Shown in pieces: positions 61,601-64,000 of a stretch of 64,000 nt of DNA. The stretch is from CAZSXU01 sp964610505 (GTDB lineage Bacteria; Arandabacterota; Arandabacteria; JAGLYR01). Location of the stretch: NCBI GenBank assembly GCA_964610505.1, contig CAZSXU010000008.1, positions 60,150 through 124,149 on the forward strand. Direction: 5' to 3'. Under the pieces are notes generated by a model that saw only the letters and a list, made by a program, of their open reading frames with translations, was not told the DNA's origin and ran no database searches. The translations under genes and the position numbers were made by a program. Position 1 is the stretch's first letter; each line of letters opens with the position of its first letter.

Positions 61601-62326
61601 GTAGATGCAATGCCCGGTCGCCCGGTCGGGGCTCTTGACCATTCTCCGGATCCAGGCATCGTTGGCCACGACAACCGTGCCCTCGATGTCGATGAGCACA
61701 ACGAGATCTTCGGTTGCGTTCAATAGCGCGCGCACCGTTTCTTCGCTTCGGCGAAGAGCGTCCTCGGTGCGCTTGCGTTCGGTGATGTCTCTCGCCACCA
61801 GCAGGGCGGCGACCACCTTGTCTCCACTCTTAATCGGCGAAACCTGGCTTGAGTACCAGGCCATCGTCCCGCCCGCACCGGCTCCGGCCGCCTCGTAGAC
61901 ATACGGCTCGGCCTTCTCAAACACATGATCCAGAGTTCTCCGGAGAATCGGGTGATACTCGCTGCGGATGGTGTCGAAGAGGCTGCTGCCGACGGCTTCC
62001 CCAACCGTTCTTTCCGTCACCGTACGATTGATGGAAAGGATGGTTCCCTCGCGATCCATGATGATAATGACATCGGGGGCGTGCAACATCAGCGACCGGA
62101 GGAGCGACCCTGACTCGGGCAGGATGGATCTTTCCACTTTCGCAGTGCGGGGTGAAACGCCGGACTTCGATGTCGGCTTCCCCTTCCCGCCCCGCGCTTT
62201 CCGGGGCGAGACCTTCGACCGGGCGCTTGGCTTGCCGGATGACGACACAGGCTTCTTCTTCGGACCGGTTCTGGTCTTCGCCTGCATCTTGGGTATGGGA
62301 CGCGACCCGGAGGATTTTTTCTTCAC
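58625..62326 (-). CDS. Large PAS/GAF histidine-kinase-like protein lacking the phosphoacceptor His
   Basis: About 1233 residues from a GTG at 62326 (GAGAGG seven bases upstream, Lys-rich start); the frame opens at TTG 62404. Six PAS domains, each ending in a DITERK/DVTERRRAED linker, are followed by a GAF-like domain (VGELLNVGRV ... VVVLPILVG). The dimerisation region has GGIAQDFRDTL where active kinases have GGIAHDFNN; the codon is CAG at 59312-59314. The ATPase part is intact: NALEAI, DNGCGM, FEPYFTTK, GRGLGLSETHG. It may act as a pseudokinase partner of the neighbouring kinase or phosphorylate in trans. No transmembrane helices. Confidence 0.88.
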   Translation of the reverse strand: MKKKSSGSRPIPKMQAKTRTGPKKKPVSSSGKPSARSKVSPRKARGGKGKPTSKSGVSPRTAKVERSILPESGSLLRSLMLHAPDVIIIMDREGTILSINRTVTERTVGEAVGSSLFDTIRSEYHPILRRTLDHVFEKAEPYVYEAAGAGAGGTMAWYSSQVSPIKSGDKVVAALLVARDITERKRTEDALRRSEETVRALLNATEDLVVLIDIEGTVVVANDAWIRRMVKSPDRATGHCIYDLFSPDEAKARRAIVDEVIRSAQPVRYEEALGEEVYAGSVYPLLGADRKVERLAVFARNVTVQKRAEEQIGLLSSAVEQAREGVAVSDMEGNLLFVNPAFADLHGYAPDELIGKHLSIFHSADQLPAVEAANRQIQKTGVFDGEIWHRNRDGTVFPTLMHNSLLEDRTGHPVGMIGTLRDITERKQAEDALRRSEERYRTIVQDQTELICRFLPDTTLTFVNDAYARSFGRTPEDLIGSRFLPLIPEEDRKRVLRALSALSSDEPVATHEHRVLLPGGKVGWQQWTNRVFLDDGGNAVEFQSVGRDVTERRRAEDALRDSEERFRGIFENAMIGFYRTTPEGRILMANSALVGMLGYTSPHELSKRNLEDEGYEPEYCRQKFKKQIEETGQVLGLESVWTRKDGTPLYVRESARVFRDPDGAVLYYEGTVEDITERRKAEEELRRSEERFGALVANTSDLISVVNTDGTIQYLSPSVKRMCGYEPEDAVGRNMLESLHPEDAERMQALLVSVAGQSGMSASAEYRVRRVEGDFVWLESILSNQVENRSIDGIIINSRDISDRKRRQVLRERTHRMDECLGRVSGRFIHPADFDDALNETLKNVGELLNVGRVTHSRLGPNGKAMGVIHQWVGVGVKRRAWRVNISSLEWMGTRLRNNEPVVVSRTDDLPAPEKRLVSDLQCETVVVLPILVGVDLVALLSVMDGTPNRTWEAEELRFLRSVAESIARAEERTYAEAEKARLREQVHEAMRARSIAIMAGGIAQDFRDTLFTVMGSVTLLKSGVGEDPVLAGHLERIEREAQRMARMVDQLYAYGRGILPEAKRIQIADCLEKAIGRVSECLPPRARITRNLSPSTFTVQADPESTTQALANVLTNALEAIPEGGEVRVRMENADRIPFSGATETGAREGPYVHVHIADNGCGMPSETLTRVFEPYFTTKRIGRGLGLSETHGVIKHFGGSIFVDSEVGRGTNVHIYLPAEGPRPNPETSGP

Positions 62327-62468
62327 GTCGAAGCCTCTCGCGGTTTTGACGGTAGGCGGCGGTGCATTCCGCCGTCCACCTCTATTCTGGCACGTTTTTC
62401 CCAAGAGTCAATGGGAGAACGCCTTCGAGGGAAGCACACGTTCTCAACCGAGAATCGGACCGGCGGAG

Positions 62469-62777
62469 TCACCGCTTGAGCCGGCTCGCATCCCGCGGGG
62501 GCACCGGCCCGGGTTCGGAGACACCGGGGTCGACCTCACGAGGCCGACCCGAAGGATCCTTGTGGTAGGTGGACAGCGGGCGGGCACCTGCTGAAGCGAG
62601 TGCCTCGAGGGCGGGCCGAACGACCGCGGGTGCCACGGCGACGGCCATGCCGCAGTCACTCGTGACGGAGGTCGGAACGGGCACGAGCCGCCGGGGGATT
62701 CCGGCCCGTTTCAGCGTCGCCTCGCAACGCATCACGTCGTGTATGGATCGGTACAGAAACAGGTAGATCTCATCCAT
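62469..62777 (-). CDS. DUF3343 protein (putative Se/S carrier-like)
   Basis: 102 residues. It shows the small-domain pattern of DUF3343: a start MDEIYLFLYRSIHDVMRCEA, and the VTSDCGMAV segment with the conserved Cys-Gly, followed by APAVVRPALEAL. The family is annotated as a putative selenium/sulfur carrier and is often beside selenophosphate and cysteine desulfurase genes. It overlaps the upstream desulfurase gene by 8 bases (ATGGATGA), so it is translationally coupled. The Pro/Arg-rich C-terminal 25 residues are probably disordered. Confidence 0.78.
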   Translation of the reverse strand: MDEIYLFLYRSIHDVMRCEATLKRAGIPRRLVPVPTSVTSDCGMAVAVAPAVVRPALEALASAGARPLSTYHKDPSGRPREVDPGVSEPGPVPPRDASRLKR

Positions 62778-63933
62778 GAGCGATCTCGGCCAGGCCTTCG
62801 GCCAACCGATCGACCTCCTCCGAAGTGTTGGACAACCCGAACGAAATCCGTACCGATCCCCGGGGAAAGGTTCCGAGCGTTCGATGCGCGTTGGGCGCGC
62901 AGTGGAGTCCCGAGCGGATCCAGAATCCGTATTCCCGGTCCAGCCGCCCGCTTACGTCCCCCGGATCGACACCCCGAACGGTGAGAGAGACCGTACCGGT
63001 TCGCCTTTCGATCGCGCGTGGTCCGTACACCGTGACCTTTGGCAGGTCGTCCAGGGCCTCAAGAAATCGGGCGGTCAGGGTTCGTTCGTGGGCAAGAACG
63101 CGCTCGGACCCCACCCTCTCCAGGAACCGGAGCCCACCCCCGAGCCCGGCGATTCCGGGGGTGTTGGGAGTCCCCGCCTCGTAGCAATCAGGCAGGAAAT
63201 CCGGCTGGGTGTCGAACTCCGAGGCACTCCCGGTCCCGCCGTGAATCAGGGGCCGAGGCCGAACGTCGTCAGCCAGACACAGGACGCCGATCCCGGCGGG
63301 GCCCATGAGACCCTTGTGCCCACTCACCGCCAGGGCGCCCACGCCAAGACCTTCCAGATCGAGCGGAACGAGTCCGCCGGTCTGCGCGGCGTCCACAACG
63401 AGCGGGACTTTCCCGTCGAGCCGCCGTCCAATGTCCGGGAGAGGCTGGAGCGCGCCGCAGACATTCGATGCATGATTGACAATCGCCAGACGCGTACCGG
63501 GCTTCACAGCACGAGCCAGATCGTCGGGATCCACCAGGCCCTCGGGAGAGGCGGGAACGACCGTGACCGTTACGTCTCGAGTGTCGGCCAGAAACCGGAG
63601 CGGGCGCATGACCGCATTGTGTTCCATGGAGGTGGTGACGACGTGATCGCCCGGGTCCAGTAATCCGAACAGGACTAGATTGAGACCCGCGGTCGCGCCC
63701 GGAACGAAAATGACACGCCGCGAATCGTCCACGCCGAAACGATGCGAGAACGCTTCCCGGGTCTCGAAGACCATCCTCGCGGCCCCGGCCGACAGGCGGT
63801 GCCCGGAACGACCCGGATTCCCCGCCGAGACCCTGAGGAATTCATCGACGGCGCGGGAAACCTCCTCCGGCTTGGGAAACGACGTCGCGGCATGATCCAT
63901 GTAGACCTGGGAACGTCCGATCTGTTCTCCCAT
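62770..63933 (-). CDS. Cysteine desulfurase / selenocysteine lyase-like aminotransferase
   Basis: 387 residues. Class V aminotransferase fold: MDHAATSFPKPEEV, PGATAGLNLVL, TSMEHNAVMRPL, and the PLP Lys in SGHKGLMGP. The catalytic Cys lies in RSGLHCAPNAHRTLGTFPRGSVRISF. These features match the cysteine desulfurase family whose members often neighbour selD, yedF and DUF3343. It delivers S or Se as persulfide or perselenide; selenium use here is inferred from the DUF3343 partner and the mvhA UGA. The frame stays open upstream to the window edge, but the ATG at 63933 fits the family start. Confidence 0.85.
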   Translation of the reverse strand: MGEQIGRSQVYMDHAATSFPKPEEVSRAVDEFLRVSAGNPGRSGHRLSAGAARMVFETREAFSHRFGVDDSRRVIFVPGATAGLNLVLFGLLDPGDHVVTTSMEHNAVMRPLRFLADTRDVTVTVVPASPEGLVDPDDLARAVKPGTRLAIVNHASNVCGALQPLPDIGRRLDGKVPLVVDAAQTGGLVPLDLEGLGVGALAVSGHKGLMGPAGIGVLCLADDVRPRPLIHGGTGSASEFDTQPDFLPDCYEAGTPNTPGIAGLGGGLRFLERVGSERVLAHERTLTARFLEALDDLPKVTVYGPRAIERRTGTVSLTVRGVDPGDVSGRLDREYGFWIRSGLHCAPNAHRTLGTFPRGSVRISFGLSNTSEEVDRLAEGLAEIAHG

Positions 63934-64000
63934 GAGGCTGTCCTGAGCAGGTCCGTCGTCGTACGGCGGACCGCATCGAGGGGGCTGTCCCCGGCCTACG

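Overview
The window looks like a GC-rich bacterium of the FCB superphylum or a neighbour such as Eisenbacteria or Krumholzibacteria. This is inferred from several very large exported proteins ending in a PNPFNP-type FlgD-like / type IX-like C-terminal domain, TTG and GTG starts, and an HdrABC-MvhADG energy module. No rRNA or phylogenetic marker was available to test this. I found no insertion sequence, phage or CRISPR array.

Left part (1-33224). Two tandem minus-strand genes encode secreted proteins, each with 14 propeller repeats; the first runs off the left edge. Upstream of them lie a lipase-like lipoprotein and a regulatory operon: RsbW-like kinase, STAS antagonist, ECF sigma factor, membrane anti-sigma factor, PrsW-like intramembrane protease. 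Divergently, four giant exported proteins (12263-33224) carry 14 right-handed beta-helix modules on three kinds of N-terminal head, and all end in the same sorting-type domain.

Middle part (33394-42907). Nine co-directional, mostly overlapping minus-strand genes encode a fumarate-reductase-type flavoprotein and its Fe-S subunit, HdrC, HdrB, HdrA, MvhD, MvhG, MvhA and a hydrogenase maturation protease. This predicts a soluble electron-bifurcating hydrogenase/heterodisulfide-reductase-type complex coupled to a flavoprotein reductase. The key observation is an in-frame UGA in mvhA exactly at the second metal-binding cysteine of the N-terminal RxCGxC motif, followed by a SECIS-like hairpin. It probably encodes selenocysteine. 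At the far right edge, a DUF3343 (putative Se/S carrier) gene overlaps a cysteine desulfurase/selenocysteine lyase-like gene, which fits a selenium-using genome.

Right part (43563-64000). After a decayed fragment of the sorting domain come nadE and a membrane-anchored phosphodiesterase-like protein. Next is a housekeeping operon transcribed leftward: tRNA-Met, tilS, hpt, ftsH, folE, folP, cdaA. A lipoprotein and outer-membrane protein pair follows on the plus strand. Two multi-PAS histidine kinases come next; the larger has lost its phosphoacceptor histidine (His to Gln). The selenium-type gene pair ends the window.
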